A DNA stretch of 64,000 nt from contig SVTH01000006.1 of NCBI GenBank assembly GCA_015063885.1, forward strand, positions 1-64,000, written 5' to 3'. The DNA is from Oscillospiraceae bacterium (lineage in GTDB: Bacteria; Bacillota; Clostridia; Oscillospirales; CAG-382). The translations under genes and the position numbers were made by a program. Under the pieces are notes generated by a model. The model had not been told where the DNA came from and did not search any database. It saw only the letters and a list, made by a program, of their open reading frames with translations. Positions 33,318 through 42,117 of the stretch are shown here, piece after piece (position 1 is the first letter of the stretch; each line of letters starts with the position of its first letter).

Positions 33318-33962
33318 ATGAAGATCAAGGAGACCTTACAGAGCTTAAAGGAAAAGCTCCAAAAGATCAACGTTCCCAAGCTGTTGGCGTCCCGTGCCTT
33401 TTTGGTGGGCGGGTGCGTGCTGTTGGTGGCGGTGGCCATCACCGTCAGCGCCCTGCTGGGGAATTCCGACCCCATCGCCCCGGGTGACGAATCGGAAAGC
33501 GGCAAGCTTTTGGGAAATTCCGTCCTGGTGGGGGATCTGAACCAAAGCGCAGGGGACCTTCCCGACGAGGAAGCACCCACGGTCACCGACCCCAAGGACC
33601 TTCTCGCCGTCACCGTTCTGAACCGTGAAGCGGTGCGGGAGGACGCCATCACCGTGCTCCGCAGTATTGCCGACAACCCCGACGCCCTGCCCGACGAAAA
33701 GGAAAACGCCCTGGAGCAGATCGCGCGGATCATGGAGGACATGGAGGCGGAGGCCAACATTGAGACCTTAGCCCTGGCCAAGGGGATCCCCCAATGCGTG
33801 GCGGTGATCTCGGGGGATCAATGCAGTATCATCGTGGACACCACGGAGATCAGCGATACGGAGCTTGCCCAGATCGTGGAGATCGTCTATCTCCAAAGCG
33901 GCATCTCCCCCACGGGAACACGGGTGATCTTAAACACCGTCCCCGGGGAAGAAGAAGCGTAA
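33318..33962 (+). CDS. spoIIIAH: Stage III sporulation protein AH
   Basis: 214 residues: a cytoplasmic basic segment, one transmembrane helix (about 29-46), an acidic linker and a C-terminal ring-building domain (about 95-208, CVAVISGDQCSIIVDT ... QIVEIVYLQSGI). It pairs with forespore SpoIIQ across the intermembrane space. ACGGAGGG lies upstream. It is the last gene of the operon, before a strong terminator. Confidence 0.95.
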   Translation: MKIKETLQSLKEKLQKINVPKLLASRAFLVGGCVLLVAVAITVSALLGNSDPIAPGDESESGKLLGNSVLVGDLNQSAGDLPDEEAPTVTDPKDLLAVTVLNREAVREDAITVLRSIADNPDALPDEKENALEQIARIMEDMEAEANIETLALAKGIPQCVAVISGDQCSIIVDTTEISDTELAQIVEIVYLQSGISPTGTRVILNTVPGEEEA

Positions 33963-33970
33963 CCATCACA

Positions 33971-34000
33971 AAAAGAGCCTCCCGCGGGAAGCTCTTTTTC
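33971..34000 (+). terminator. Terminator of the spoIIIA operon (bidirectional)
   Basis: AAAAAGAGC / GCTCTTTTT with a TCCCGCGGGA inner stem. T-runs on both sides also serve the minus-strand gene that ends at 34007. Confidence 0.9.
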
Positions 34001-34006
34001 GTTGTC

Positions 34007-35497
34007 TTACAGGGTCCCCGGATCCAAAAACGGCAGCCCCTCAAAAAATGCTTTTTCTCTCTCGCAAAGGCGCAATTGCATCCCGCGGGCGGGGTCGATC
34101 ACAACGCCCTCCTCCCGGGCATACACAAGCTCCGTCTCCCCTATCAGAATGGTACGGAAGGAGCCGTACTCCCCTGCGGGCTCCCAGATCCCCGCAGAAA
34201 GCAGAGAGGTAAGATGCCGTCCCTGGCTGTTTGACAGGATCACGGCACCGCCGTCCCCACAGGGGAGGGACACCGTTCCGCCGTAGAGGGCTTTTGCTCC
34301 GGAAGCGATCTCCAGCATACGGTCCACCGCCTTCTTGTCCAAGCCCCCCAGCTCCAGATATTTTCGGTTCTTTTCGTCGTAGATCACACCGCATCCCGGA
34401 TGGTAAGTGTACCGCTCCAAGGCTTCCGCACTCTCCCCATCGCTCAGGGTGAAGGAATAGGTCCAGAAGCAATCCACGCCCCCCTCTTTCCAAACACCCT
34501 CCGTCAACAGCGTCTCCAAATAGCTCCCCTGTCCTGCCCATAAAGACAGTGCCGTGCCCTCTCGGGTAGCGGGCACCACGTTACCCAAGTAAGGCTTAGG
34601 CCGAGAAGCGGCAAGCAAACCTGCGGGGTAAAGCTCGGTGCTCTCTGCCGACTCCGTATCCCAAAGGGTCATCCGCAGGGAGGGCCCGTCAAGAATCGGA
34701 TCCATATAGATCTGCAAAAGGGGATGCAAGGGCTGCTCCCCCCTTGCCATGCGCAGGCAGTCCTCTGTTAGGGCCTCCTCGTATTCCGACGTGCTTTGGG
34801 CGCTTCCCTCGTCCAGGGAAAGGGTAAGCATACAGTGGGAGGAGCGATCCCAAGCGGTGGATACCCGCAGATCTTCGCAATTCCCATTCTCGTCCAAGGT
34901 GTAATACACGAACCGCCACCCGCTGTCCAACATATACAGGCGGTACAGCAAGACGGCACGGAGATCCTCCTGTTTCTTTTCAAACGCTTTATGTGCCTTT
35001 TCGTAGGACAGCTCGGTAAGCGTTTGTTGCAGAGGCTCCACGAAAAGATCGAAGGATGCCAAGTCGGCGATGATATCAAGGAGATCCGTTTTGTGAATGG
35101 GCAGGGATCTTTCCTCCGTCAAAAGCAGGGTGTCGTAATCCTCGTACAGCTCCAAGGTATCCGTGATGAGGTAGCGAATTTCCTGATAGGTCAGGAAAAA
35201 ACGCTCCCCCGCCTTCCGTTTTTCTTCTGCGGCGCTCCATTGTGTCCGGGAAAACAGGCGCAGCACCCCATCCCCTTCTTCCATGCAGTAGGCTGCAAAT
35301 TTCTCCTTCAACAGCGTCCGGTCGGGCAGAGGCTTATCTCCGGAGGACGCGGAGCCGGAAAGCACCGCCCCGCCGTCGTAAGGAGTCCCCTCCGAGGAAG
35401 GCATTCCCGCCACCACCAGTACGCTTGCCAAGAGTCCCAGAGAGATCCCCACTGCCAGGATCCCCAACAGAATGGTTTTTGCGTTTTCGCTTTTCAT
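34007..35497 (-). CDS. Membrane-anchored protein of the two-component operon, unknown function
   Basis: 496 residues with an N-terminal transmembrane anchor (TILLGILAVGISLGLLASVLVV, about 8-30) and a large extracytoplasmic region with no family I recognise. The ATG at 35497 has AAAGGAGAAGG upstream and lies 2 nt after the kinase stop codon, so it is co-made with the regulator and kinase. Third genes like this often modulate the kinase (YycH/YycI-like arrangement), but there is no sequence evidence for that here. Confidence 0.8.
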   Translation of the reverse strand: MKSENAKTILLGILAVGISLGLLASVLVVAGMPSSEGTPYDGGAVLSGSASSGDKPLPDRTLLKEKFAAYCMEEGDGVLRLFSRTQWSAAEEKRKAGERFFLTYQEIRYLITDTLELYEDYDTLLLTEERSLPIHKTDLLDIIADLASFDLFVEPLQQTLTELSYEKAHKAFEKKQEDLRAVLLYRLYMLDSGWRFVYYTLDENGNCEDLRVSTAWDRSSHCMLTLSLDEGSAQSTSEYEEALTEDCLRMARGEQPLHPLLQIYMDPILDGPSLRMTLWDTESAESTELYPAGLLAASRPKPYLGNVVPATREGTALSLWAGQGSYLETLLTEGVWKEGGVDCFWTYSFTLSDGESAEALERYTYHPGCGVIYDEKNRKYLELGGLDKKAVDRMLEIASGAKALYGGTVSLPCGDGGAVILSNSQGRHLTSLLSAGIWEPAGEYGSFRTILIGETELVYAREEGVVIDPARGMQLRLCEREKAFFEGLPFLDPGTL

Positions 35498-35499
35498 TC

Positions 35500-36819
35500 T
35501 CACCTTCTCCTTTCAAAAATGACTTTCACCCGGGTGCCTTTTCCCGTTTCCGAGGTAAAGGACAGCTCCGCCCCGTGGCAAAGAGCGATCTGCTTGCAAA
35601 GGGCAAGCCCCAAGCCCGTACCCCCTTCTCCACGGGAACGGCTTTTGTCCGTGCGGTAGAAGGGACGGGTGATATGGGCAAGCTGTTCCGCCGTCATCCC
35701 CCTGCCGTCGTCGGTGACGGAGACCTCTCCTGCCCCGCAGGAAAGGGTTACCCGGGCGGCTCCGGACTTCACGGCGTTGTCCGTCAGGTTGTCAAACAGC
35801 AGAGACAGCAGCAACGGGTCACCCATAACGGGGCAAGGGCTTGTTTCCAAGGCGATCTCCACGCCCCGCTCTCCAAAGCGTTCCGCCGTTTCCCCAAGCA
35901 GGGAGTCCGCCTCCACCGCCTGCAGGGTGATCCCCTCCGCCCGCAGATATGCCGTATCCAGCAGGGTGCGGGAGATCTTTTCCAGCCGTTCCGCCTCCGC
36001 AACGATACAGCGGGCGGCTTCCAGCTTCTCCTCCTCGGAAGCAGCGGCGCGGAGCAAAAAGTCTCCGTAGCCCTTGATCCCCGTGAGGGGCGTTCTCAGC
36101 TCGTGAGCCATGTTGTCCACCAGCATCTGCTTTGCCTCGGCCTCCTCGCGGAGCTTTTCCACCATGTCGTTGAAGCTTTTTGCCAGCTTTGCAAACTCGT
36201 CTCCCCCTGTTTCCTTGGCGCGGAGGGAAAGTTCGCCCCCTGCGATGGCTTCCGCCGTCTCCTGCAACGCCCCCAAGGGGGTGTTCAGCCGCTTCAACAG
36301 CCAGTACAGGCTCACCGCCAAAAGCAGGGACACCAAGGCGGAGACCAGCAAGAACGTACGGGTCAGGCTTCGGAAGGTATCATCCAGACTGCTGATATCC
36401 TTTCCCAGCACGATGCGGTAAGGCATCTCCCCCAAGGGACCCTCCGCCAGAAAATACCGCACCCCGCCCAGGTAGGTCTGCAAAAAGGTGTCTCGCTGAT
36501 AGAGCACGTCCGAGGGGAAGGAGGAATACACCGTTTTCCCCTCCGCATAGACGGCCACACGGATCCCGCTTTTGTGGTAATGCTTGCCGAACACGTCCAG
36601 GATCTGCCACGCCTTTTCCTCCCCGCCCTCCGCCGGGTCCACCCCCTCCAAAGCGGCCTCCAGCAGTCGGGAAAGATAAACGAACTGGGCGCGGCAGGCG
36701 TTCTCCTCCGCGTTGGTCATGCCGCCGTAGGTATAGCGGGCCAGGGCAAAGATCCCCCCGCCCTGGCACAACAGCACCAGCGCCAGGGTGAACAAATAGG
36801 TCTTCTGCCAGAACTTCAT
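35500..36819 (-). CDS. Sensor histidine kinase (HAMP-containing)
   Basis: 439 residues: TM1 about 8-28, extracytoplasmic sensor about 29-154, TM2 about 155-176, HAMP about 177-228, HisKA with the phospho-accepting His239 (MAHELRTPLTG), and HATPase_c with N-box LTDNAVKSG, G1 DDGRGM and G2 GGTGLGLALCKQI. All catalytic motifs are intact. The ATG overlaps the response regulator stop by 4 nt. It should phosphorylate the upstream regulator; the signal is unknown. Confidence 0.95.
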   Translation of the reverse strand: MKFWQKTYLFTLALVLLCQGGGIFALARYTYGGMTNAEENACRAQFVYLSRLLEAALEGVDPAEGGEEKAWQILDVFGKHYHKSGIRVAVYAEGKTVYSSFPSDVLYQRDTFLQTYLGGVRYFLAEGPLGEMPYRIVLGKDISSLDDTFRSLTRTFLLVSALVSLLLAVSLYWLLKRLNTPLGALQETAEAIAGGELSLRAKETGGDEFAKLAKSFNDMVEKLREEAEAKQMLVDNMAHELRTPLTGIKGYGDFLLRAAASEEEKLEAARCIVAEAERLEKISRTLLDTAYLRAEGITLQAVEADSLLGETAERFGERGVEIALETSPCPVMGDPLLLSLLFDNLTDNAVKSGAARVTLSCGAGEVSVTDDGRGMTAEQLAHITRPFYRTDKSRSRGEGGTGLGLALCKQIALCHGAELSFTSETGKGTRVKVIFERRR

Positions 36820-37469
36820 ACCTCTACCTCCAGCCGATAGCCCAGCTTGTACACCGTTTTCAGCCGTTCTCCCAGCCCCAGCTTCTGCCGCAGCTTTTGG
36901 ATGTGGACGTCCACGGTACGGAGCTCTCCCTCGTAATCGTAACCCCACACCTTTTCCACCAGCTGTTCCCTGGAGAGTGCCAGGTTGCGGTTGCGGACCA
37001 AGGCCTCGAAAAGCTCGTATTCCTTGGGCTTCAGCTTCACCTCCGCCCCGTTTTTCAGCACTCTGCGGCGGGCAAACTCCACGGTGATGCCGTCGAAGGA
37101 GAAGGTGGTGTCCGTCCTTGCGGTACGGCGCAACACCGCGTCCACCCTGGCCACCAGCTCCAAAATCTCAAAGGGCTTTACGATATAGTCGTCCGCCCCC
37201 AGGTGCAATCCCTTCAGACGGTCCTTCAGTCCGTCCTTGGCGGTGACGAAGATCATGGGCGTACCCTTCAGGCGGGAGGCGATCTCAAAGCCGTCCGGCC
37301 CCGGAAGCATCACGTCCAGGATCACCAGGTCGAATTCCGTCTCCTCTGCCAGCTCTGCCACCCCCTCCCCGGAAAACCGCTGGGTACAGGTATGCCCGCC
37401 CAGGGACAGGTTCATGCGGATCAGATTGTTGATGGTCGGCTCGTCCTCCACGATCAGGATCCTTGCCAC
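36816..37469 (-). CDS. OmpR/PhoB-family response regulator
   Basis: 217 residues. The receiver domain has the acidic pocket (Glu8, Asp9), phospho-acceptor Asp52, Thr76 and Lys98. The C-terminal winged helix (about 122-217) ends in VDVHIQKLRQKLGLGERLKTVYKLGYRLE. The GTG start follows GGAGGGG. Its promoter contains a 19-bp box that recurs only at the ABC operon promoter at 11.8 kb, so it probably regulates itself and that operon. Confidence 0.95.
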   Translation of the reverse strand: MARILIVEDEPTINNLIRMNLSLGGHTCTQRFSGEGVAELAEETEFDLVILDVMLPGPDGFEIASRLKGTPMIFVTAKDGLKDRLKGLHLGADDYIVKPFEILELVARVDAVLRRTARTDTTFSFDGITVEFARRRVLKNGAEVKLKPKEYELFEALVRNRNLALSREQLVEKVWGYDYEGELRTVDVHIQKLRQKLGLGERLKTVYKLGYRLEVEV

Positions 37470-37500
37470 GGTATCCCCTCCTTTGTCTTCTTTCGCACTT

Positions 37501-37533
37501 AGTTTACCGCAAAAATGTTAACAAGTTATCATC
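37501..37533 (-). promoter_or_regulatory. Promoter of the two-component operon with the 19-bp box
   Basis: On the minus strand GATGATAACTTGTTAACAT (37515-37533) is followed after 8 nt by the -10 TAAACT (37501-37506); there is no good -35. Sequence and spacing match the promoter at 11774-11806. Confidence 0.75.
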
Positions 37534-37539
37534 AAATGC

Positions 37540-37570
37540 AAAAAGGAAGCCTCGAAAAGAGACTTCCTTT
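37540..37570 (-). terminator. Terminator of the hydrogenase operon
   Basis: AAAGGAAG (37542-37549), CTC/GAG inner pair and CTTCCTTT (37563-37570), followed on the minus strand by TTTTTGC. It lies 16 nt past the hydA stop and just upstream of the two-component promoter box. Confidence 0.85.
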
Positions 37571-37586
37571 GCGTTTGCTTTGAGAA

Positions 37587-39335
37587 TTAGTGGTTTCTGT
37601 ACTTGGGACGAGCGGCATAGTGGGTATGCAGCAGCTCGTGAGCCTTGTGAGAGTTGGGCTCGCCCAGGAACTCCTCGTAGATCTTCTTCACTTCGGAGTT
37701 CTCGTGAGACTTACGGACAGCCTTGGAAGCGTCCTCGTTGTACAGAGCCTTAGCGCGCTCAGCCTTCAGGTCGATGTAGGACTTGTCGGTAGCGTTGACG
37801 ATGGGAGTACCGCCGCCGCATACGCAGCCGCCGGGACAGCCCATGACCTCGATGAAGGTGTAGTTCTTCTCGCCGTTCTTCACAGCGTCCAGAACCTTGG
37901 CCGCATTCTTGGTGCCGTTGGCAACAGCCACGGTGATCTTGGTGCCGTTCAGGTCGATCTCAGCTTCCTTGACACCCTCGGTGCCGCGGACAGCCATGAA
38001 GTTCACGTCCTCAAGAACCTTGCCGGTAACCTTCTCGTAAACGGTACGGAGAGCAGCCTCCATAACGCCGCCGGTAGCGCCGAAGATAACGGCTGCGCCG
38101 GTGGACTCGCCCAGGAGAGAATCGAAGTCGCCATCGGGCAGACGGCGGAAGTCGATACCTGCGTTCTTGATCATCTTCGCCAGCTCGCGGACGGTGAGAA
38201 CTGCGTCAACGTCCTTCAGACCGCCGCTTCCCAGCTCGGGACGCTGAGCCTCGAACTTCTTGGCGGTACAGGGCATAACGGAGACAACGTAGATATCCTT
38301 GGGATCAATGCCGGCCTTCTCGGCGTAGTAGGTCTTGATCATAGCGCCTTCCATCTCGTGGGGAGACTTGCAGGAAGACAGGTTGGGGATGAATTCGGGA
38401 TAGAAGGTCTCGCAGTAGTTGATCCAACCGGGAGAGCAGGAGGTGATCATGGGAAGTGCGCCGCCGTTCTGGATTCTGCCCAGAAGCTCGGTGCCCTCTT
38501 CCATAATGGTCAGGTCTGCGCCGAAGTCGGTGTCAAATACCTTTGCGAAGCCCAGACGGCGCAAAGCGGTAGCCAGCTTGCCGGTGACGGAGGTGCCAAC
38601 GGGATAGCCGAATTCCTCGCCGATGGTAGCGCGGACTGCGGGAGCGGGCTGAACCACAACGTGCTTGCCTTCAGCAAATGCGGCGTAAACGTCCTGGATG
38701 CTGTCCTTTTCCTTCAGAGCGCCAACGGGGCAAGCCAGGATACACTGGCCGCAGTATACGCAGGGGCTGTCTGCCAGGCTCTCGCCGTAAACGCAGCCGA
38801 CCTCGGCCTTGAAGCCTCTGCCGGAAACGCCGATGGCGCCGATGCCCTGCATATTCTTACAAGCCGCTACGCAACGGCGGCAGTTGATACACTTGGAGTT
38901 GTCACGCACCAGAGAGGGGCTGACGTCGTCGTACATCTCGCTGGAGAGGTTACCGTCGAAACGGTACTCGTCCACGCCGTACTCCAGGCAGAGCTTCTGC
39001 AGCTCGCAGTTACCGCTGCGTACGCAGGAGGTGCACTCTCTGTTGTGGTTGGAGAGGATGAGCTCCAGGTTGGTCTTTCTGGACTTTCTCAGCTTCTCGT
39101 TGTTGGTGCAAACCACCTGTCCCTCTGCAACGGGGGAAACGCAGGCTGCCTGCAGACCTCTTGCACCCTGGATCTCAACAACGCACAGACGGCATGCGCC
39201 GATGGCGTTTACGTCCTTCAGGTAGCACAGGGTGGGAATGTTGATGCCGGCTTCTCTTGCGGCGTCAAGAACGGTATAAGTAGACGGAACAGTTACCTGT
39301 ACGCCGTCGATGGTCAGAGTTACCATATTTTCCAT
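37587..39335 (-). CDS. hydA: [FeFe]-hydrogenase catalytic subunit (HydA/HndD type)
   Basis: 582 residues. It makes H2 with electrons from NADH and ferredoxin in a bifurcating complex. Domains in order: N-terminal [2Fe-2S] ferredoxin (Cys37, 48, 51, 65), His-Cys [4Fe-4S] (HNRECTSCVRSGNC), two [4Fe-4S] clusters (CINCRRCVAACK; CVYCGQCILACP), and the H-cluster domain with L1 TSCSPGW, L2 MPCTAKK and L3 MGCPGGCVCGGG. A fused small-subunit tail (SEVKKIYEEFLGEPNSHKAHELL) closes the protein. L3 has Gly where many enzymes have Ala (MACPGG). GGGGAGGAG precedes the ATG. Confidence 0.95.
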   Translation of the reverse strand: MENMVTLTIDGVQVTVPSTYTVLDAAREAGINIPTLCYLKDVNAIGACRLCVVEIQGARGLQAACVSPVAEGQVVCTNNEKLRKSRKTNLELILSNHNRECTSCVRSGNCELQKLCLEYGVDEYRFDGNLSSEMYDDVSPSLVRDNSKCINCRRCVAACKNMQGIGAIGVSGRGFKAEVGCVYGESLADSPCVYCGQCILACPVGALKEKDSIQDVYAAFAEGKHVVVQPAPAVRATIGEEFGYPVGTSVTGKLATALRRLGFAKVFDTDFGADLTIMEEGTELLGRIQNGGALPMITSCSPGWINYCETFYPEFIPNLSSCKSPHEMEGAMIKTYYAEKAGIDPKDIYVVSVMPCTAKKFEAQRPELGSGGLKDVDAVLTVRELAKMIKNAGIDFRRLPDGDFDSLLGESTGAAVIFGATGGVMEAALRTVYEKVTGKVLEDVNFMAVRGTEGVKEAEIDLNGTKITVAVANGTKNAAKVLDAVKNGEKNYTFIEVMGCPGGCVCGGGTPIVNATDKSYIDLKAERAKALYNEDASKAVRKSHENSEVKKIYEEFLGEPNSHKAHELLHTHYAARPKYRNH

Positions 39336-39352
39336 GTCTGTTTCTCCTCCCC

Positions 39353-41230
39353 TTATTTCTTGCTGATCGCGCCGAACTTACAAGTAGCTTCGCAAACGCC
39401 GCACTTGATACACTTGGCAGGATCGATGGTGTAGGGTTTCTTGATCTCGCCCGTGATAGCGCCTGCGGGACACTTGCGTGCGCAGAGGGAACAGCCCTTG
39501 CACTTCTCGGGGTCGATGGTGTATTGCAGCAGGGCCTTACATGCACCTGCGGGGCAACGCTTCTCGTAGATGTGAGCTTCGTACTCGTCGCGGAAGTAAC
39601 GGAGAGTGGAAACTACGGGGTTGGGAGCGGTCTGACCCAGTGCACACAGAGCGGAGGTCTTCAGATCCTCTGCCAGAGCTTCCAGCTTCTCGATATCGCC
39701 ATCCTGGCCTTCGCCCTCGGTGATGCGGGTGAGGATGTCCAGCATTCTTCTGGTACCCAGACGGCAGGGAACGCACTTACCGCAGGATTCGTCAACGGTG
39801 AACTCCAGGAAGAACTTAGCGATGTCAACCATACAGTTGTCTTCGTCCATGATGATCATACCGCCGGAGCCCATCATAGAACCGATGGCCATCAGAGAGT
39901 TGAAGTCAACGGGAGTATCCAGGTTGAGAGCGGGGATGCAGCCGCCGGAAGGACCGCCGGTCTGAGCCGCCTTAAACTTCTTGCCGTTGGGGATGCCGCC
40001 GCCGATATCGTAGATGATCTCGCGCAGGGTGATACCCATAGGAACTTCTACCAGACCGGTGTGCTTGATCTTACCGCCCAGAGCGAATACCTTGGTGCCG
40101 GTAGAGGTCTCGGTGCCGGTAGCCTTGAACCAGTCTGCACCCTTACGGATGATCTGGCAAACGTTGGCGTAGGTCTCAACGTTGTTGATAACGGTGGGCT
40201 TGCCGAACAGACCCTTCACTGCGGGGAAGGGAGGACGGGGACGGGGCTCGCCGCGGTTGCCCTCGATAGAGGTCAGCAGTGCGGTCTCCTCGCCGCAGAC
40301 GAATGCGCCTGCGCCCAGACGGATCTGCATATCGAAGTTGAAGCCGGTACCCAGGATGTTCTTACCCAGCAGACCTACCTCGCGAGCCTGATCGATAGCC
40401 TTCTGCAAACGTCTGACTGCGATGGGGTACTCTGCACGAACGTATACGTAACCCTCGTCTGCACCGATGGCGTAGCCTGCGATGGCCATAGCCTCGATAA
40501 CGGTGTGGGGGTCGCCCTCCAGGATGGAACGGTCCATGAACGCGCCGGGGTCGCCCTCGTCGGCGTTACATACGACGTACTTCTTGGGAGCGGGAGCCTT
40601 TGCAAACATCCACTTTCTGCCGGTGGGGAAGCCTGCGCCGCCTCTGCCGCGCAAGCCGGAATCCAACACGGTCTGGATGACTTCGTCGGGAGTCATCTCG
40701 GTAAGTGCCTTTGCAAGAGCCTGGTAGCCGTCTACTGCGATGTACTCGTTGATATCCTCGGGGTTGATGGCGCCGCAGTTACGGAGCGCCAGACGAACCT
40801 GCTTGTGATAGAAGGTGGTGTCGAACAGCGTGGGGGAACGGCCTTCCTCCAGCTTCAGATCGCCGATGTCCTCGTATACCAGACGGGCAACCGGAACGCC
40901 GCCCTTCAGGTGGCTTTCCACGATCTCGGGAACGTCCTCAGCCTGAACCTGGCTGTAGAAGGTGCCTTCGGGGTAAACGATGACGATGGGGCCCAGTGCA
41001 CACAGACCGAAGCAACCGGTCATGACCACTTTCACCTGATCGGAAATGCCGAGACGAGCCGCCTCGGACTCAAAGATCTCCTTCAGTTTATTGGATCCGG
41101 AGGAGGTACAGCCGGTACCGCCGCAGATCATGATGTGATGCATGCCGGTACCGGGAACGCCGGTTGCCTGGCGCAGCTTAACGGTTTCCTGGCCTGCTTC
41201 ACGAATTTGAGCAAGTTGTTCAAGATTCAT
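39353..41230 (-). CDS. hydB: NuoF-like NAD(P)H/flavin subunit of the bifurcating hydrogenase
   Basis: 625 residues: N-terminal thioredoxin-like [2Fe-2S] domain (CGGTGC about 36-41, CFGLCALG), the NuoF core with the FMN/NADH site (GRGGAGFPTGRKW, NADEGDPGAFMDR), the [4Fe-4S] site CGKCVPCRLG, and a C-terminal 2[4Fe-4S] ferredoxin (CKGCSLCARKCP, CIKCGVCEATC). It oxidises NADH and splits the electrons between ferredoxin and the hydrogenase. It lies between the NuoE-like and catalytic genes with short gaps. Confidence 0.95.
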   Translation of the reverse strand: MNLEQLAQIREAGQETVKLRQATGVPGTGMHHIMICGGTGCTSSGSNKLKEIFESEAARLGISDQVKVVMTGCFGLCALGPIVIVYPEGTFYSQVQAEDVPEIVESHLKGGVPVARLVYEDIGDLKLEEGRSPTLFDTTFYHKQVRLALRNCGAINPEDINEYIAVDGYQALAKALTEMTPDEVIQTVLDSGLRGRGGAGFPTGRKWMFAKAPAPKKYVVCNADEGDPGAFMDRSILEGDPHTVIEAMAIAGYAIGADEGYVYVRAEYPIAVRRLQKAIDQAREVGLLGKNILGTGFNFDMQIRLGAGAFVCGEETALLTSIEGNRGEPRPRPPFPAVKGLFGKPTVINNVETYANVCQIIRKGADWFKATGTETSTGTKVFALGGKIKHTGLVEVPMGITLREIIYDIGGGIPNGKKFKAAQTGGPSGGCIPALNLDTPVDFNSLMAIGSMMGSGGMIIMDEDNCMVDIAKFFLEFTVDESCGKCVPCRLGTRRMLDILTRITEGEGQDGDIEKLEALAEDLKTSALCALGQTAPNPVVSTLRYFRDEYEAHIYEKRCPAGACKALLQYTIDPEKCKGCSLCARKCPAGAITGEIKKPYTIDPAKCIKCGVCEATCKFGAISKK

Positions 41231-41279
41231 ACAATTAAACCCTTCCTGTAATTTTTAGAATCGCGTTTCCGGAAAAAGA

Positions 41280-41756
41280 TCAATACTTTTCCAGAATGCC
41301 CTTGACGTCTTTGGGGGTGATACGGCCGTATACGTCGGCGTTGACGGTCATAACGGGAGCCAGACCGCAGCAGCCGAGGCAGCGGGTATCCTGAATAGAG
41401 AACTTGCCGTCCTCCGTGGTCTCGCCGGACTGGATGCCGAGAATGTCCTTCACCTCGTCCAATACGGCGGCCGCACCCTTAACGTAGCATGCAGTGCCCT
41501 GGCAAACCTGGATAACGTAGTCACCCTTGGGTTTGAGAGAGAACTGTGCGTAGAAGGTTGCGATACCGTAAACGTCGGTAACGGGAATGCCCAACGAATC
41601 GGCGATGAGCGTCATCGTTTCCATAGACAGGTAGCTGAAAGACTCCTGCGCATACTGCATGATCGGCATAAGGGGGCCGTCAACGTCCTTGTGCGCAGCA
41701 ATGTAAGCTTTCAGGTCTTCCGTCTTGCTTGCGATTTGTTCCTGGGTAAGTGCCAT
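41280..41756 (-). CDS. hydC: NuoE-like [2Fe-2S] subunit of the bifurcating hydrogenase
   Basis: 158 residues from the ATG at 41756 (GGAGG 8 nt upstream; the longer open frame has no ribosome site). The thioredoxin-like [2Fe-2S] motif is CQGTAC ... CLGCCG. It passes electrons within the hydrogenase complex. It is the first gene of hydCBA. Confidence 0.95.
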   Translation of the reverse strand: MALTQEQIASKTEDLKAYIAAHKDVDGPLMPIMQYAQESFSYLSMETMTLIADSLGIPVTDVYGIATFYAQFSLKPKGDYVIQVCQGTACYVKGAAAVLDEVKDILGIQSGETTEDGKFSIQDTRCLGCCGLAPVMTVNADVYGRITPKDVKGILEKY

Positions 41757-41874
41757 GTGCTTATCCTCCTGCATAATGTTTTTCAGAAACCGTGGCTCTG
41801 CCGCCCAACCTGTTACGCACAAAAAGCGACCACGCAACCGAGGCCGTTCGACAGAATCTTTCTTTACGGGTCTC

Positions 41875-41903
41875 ATTATACTACTTCCCCTTTTCTTTGT
41901 CAA
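41875..41903 (-). promoter_or_regulatory. Perfect consensus promoter of hydCBA
   Basis: Minus strand TTGACA, 17 nt, TATAAT. The leader is about 110 nt long, with no regulatory motif that I recognise. Confidence 0.9.
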
Positions 41904-42117
41904 GTGGAATATGCCGATTTTTCTGCCGAAAAGTGGCGGAAATCCTTAGCAAAATTCGTTTTTCGTCCCATAAAACCGAAAAAGCGGATCGGTTTTCCCA
42001 AAAAACGGGTCGCCGGAGGAAAATCTTTGCCGTACGTCAGGAAGAAGGGGACGATTCACGAATCGACCGCCTTCACAAAAAACGGCCGGGCAGGAAGATC
42101 CCGCCCGACCGATCTGC
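41904..42117. other. Intergenic region between hydCBA and the LRR gene
   Basis: 214 nt without a gene. It holds an inverted repeat AAAACCGA/TCGGTTTT (41972-41979, 41989-41996) of unknown role. At its right end is the terminator of the LRR gene. Confidence 0.6.
42077..42110 (-). terminator. Terminator of the LRR protein gene
   Basis: GG.CGGGC.GG / CC.GCCCG.CC hairpin (about 42084-42110) followed on the minus strand by GTTTTTTGTG. It lies 8 nt past the stop. Confidence 0.8.

Noticed and set aside
37590..41251. Two long plus-strand frames antisense to hydA and hydB
   Set aside because: The composition (Gly/Val/Leu-rich, no domains) is that of a shadow of highly conserved genes on the minus strand.
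41757..41868. Riboswitch in the 110-nt hydCBA leader
   Set aside because: No conserved core of a known riboswitch class could be recognised by eye.
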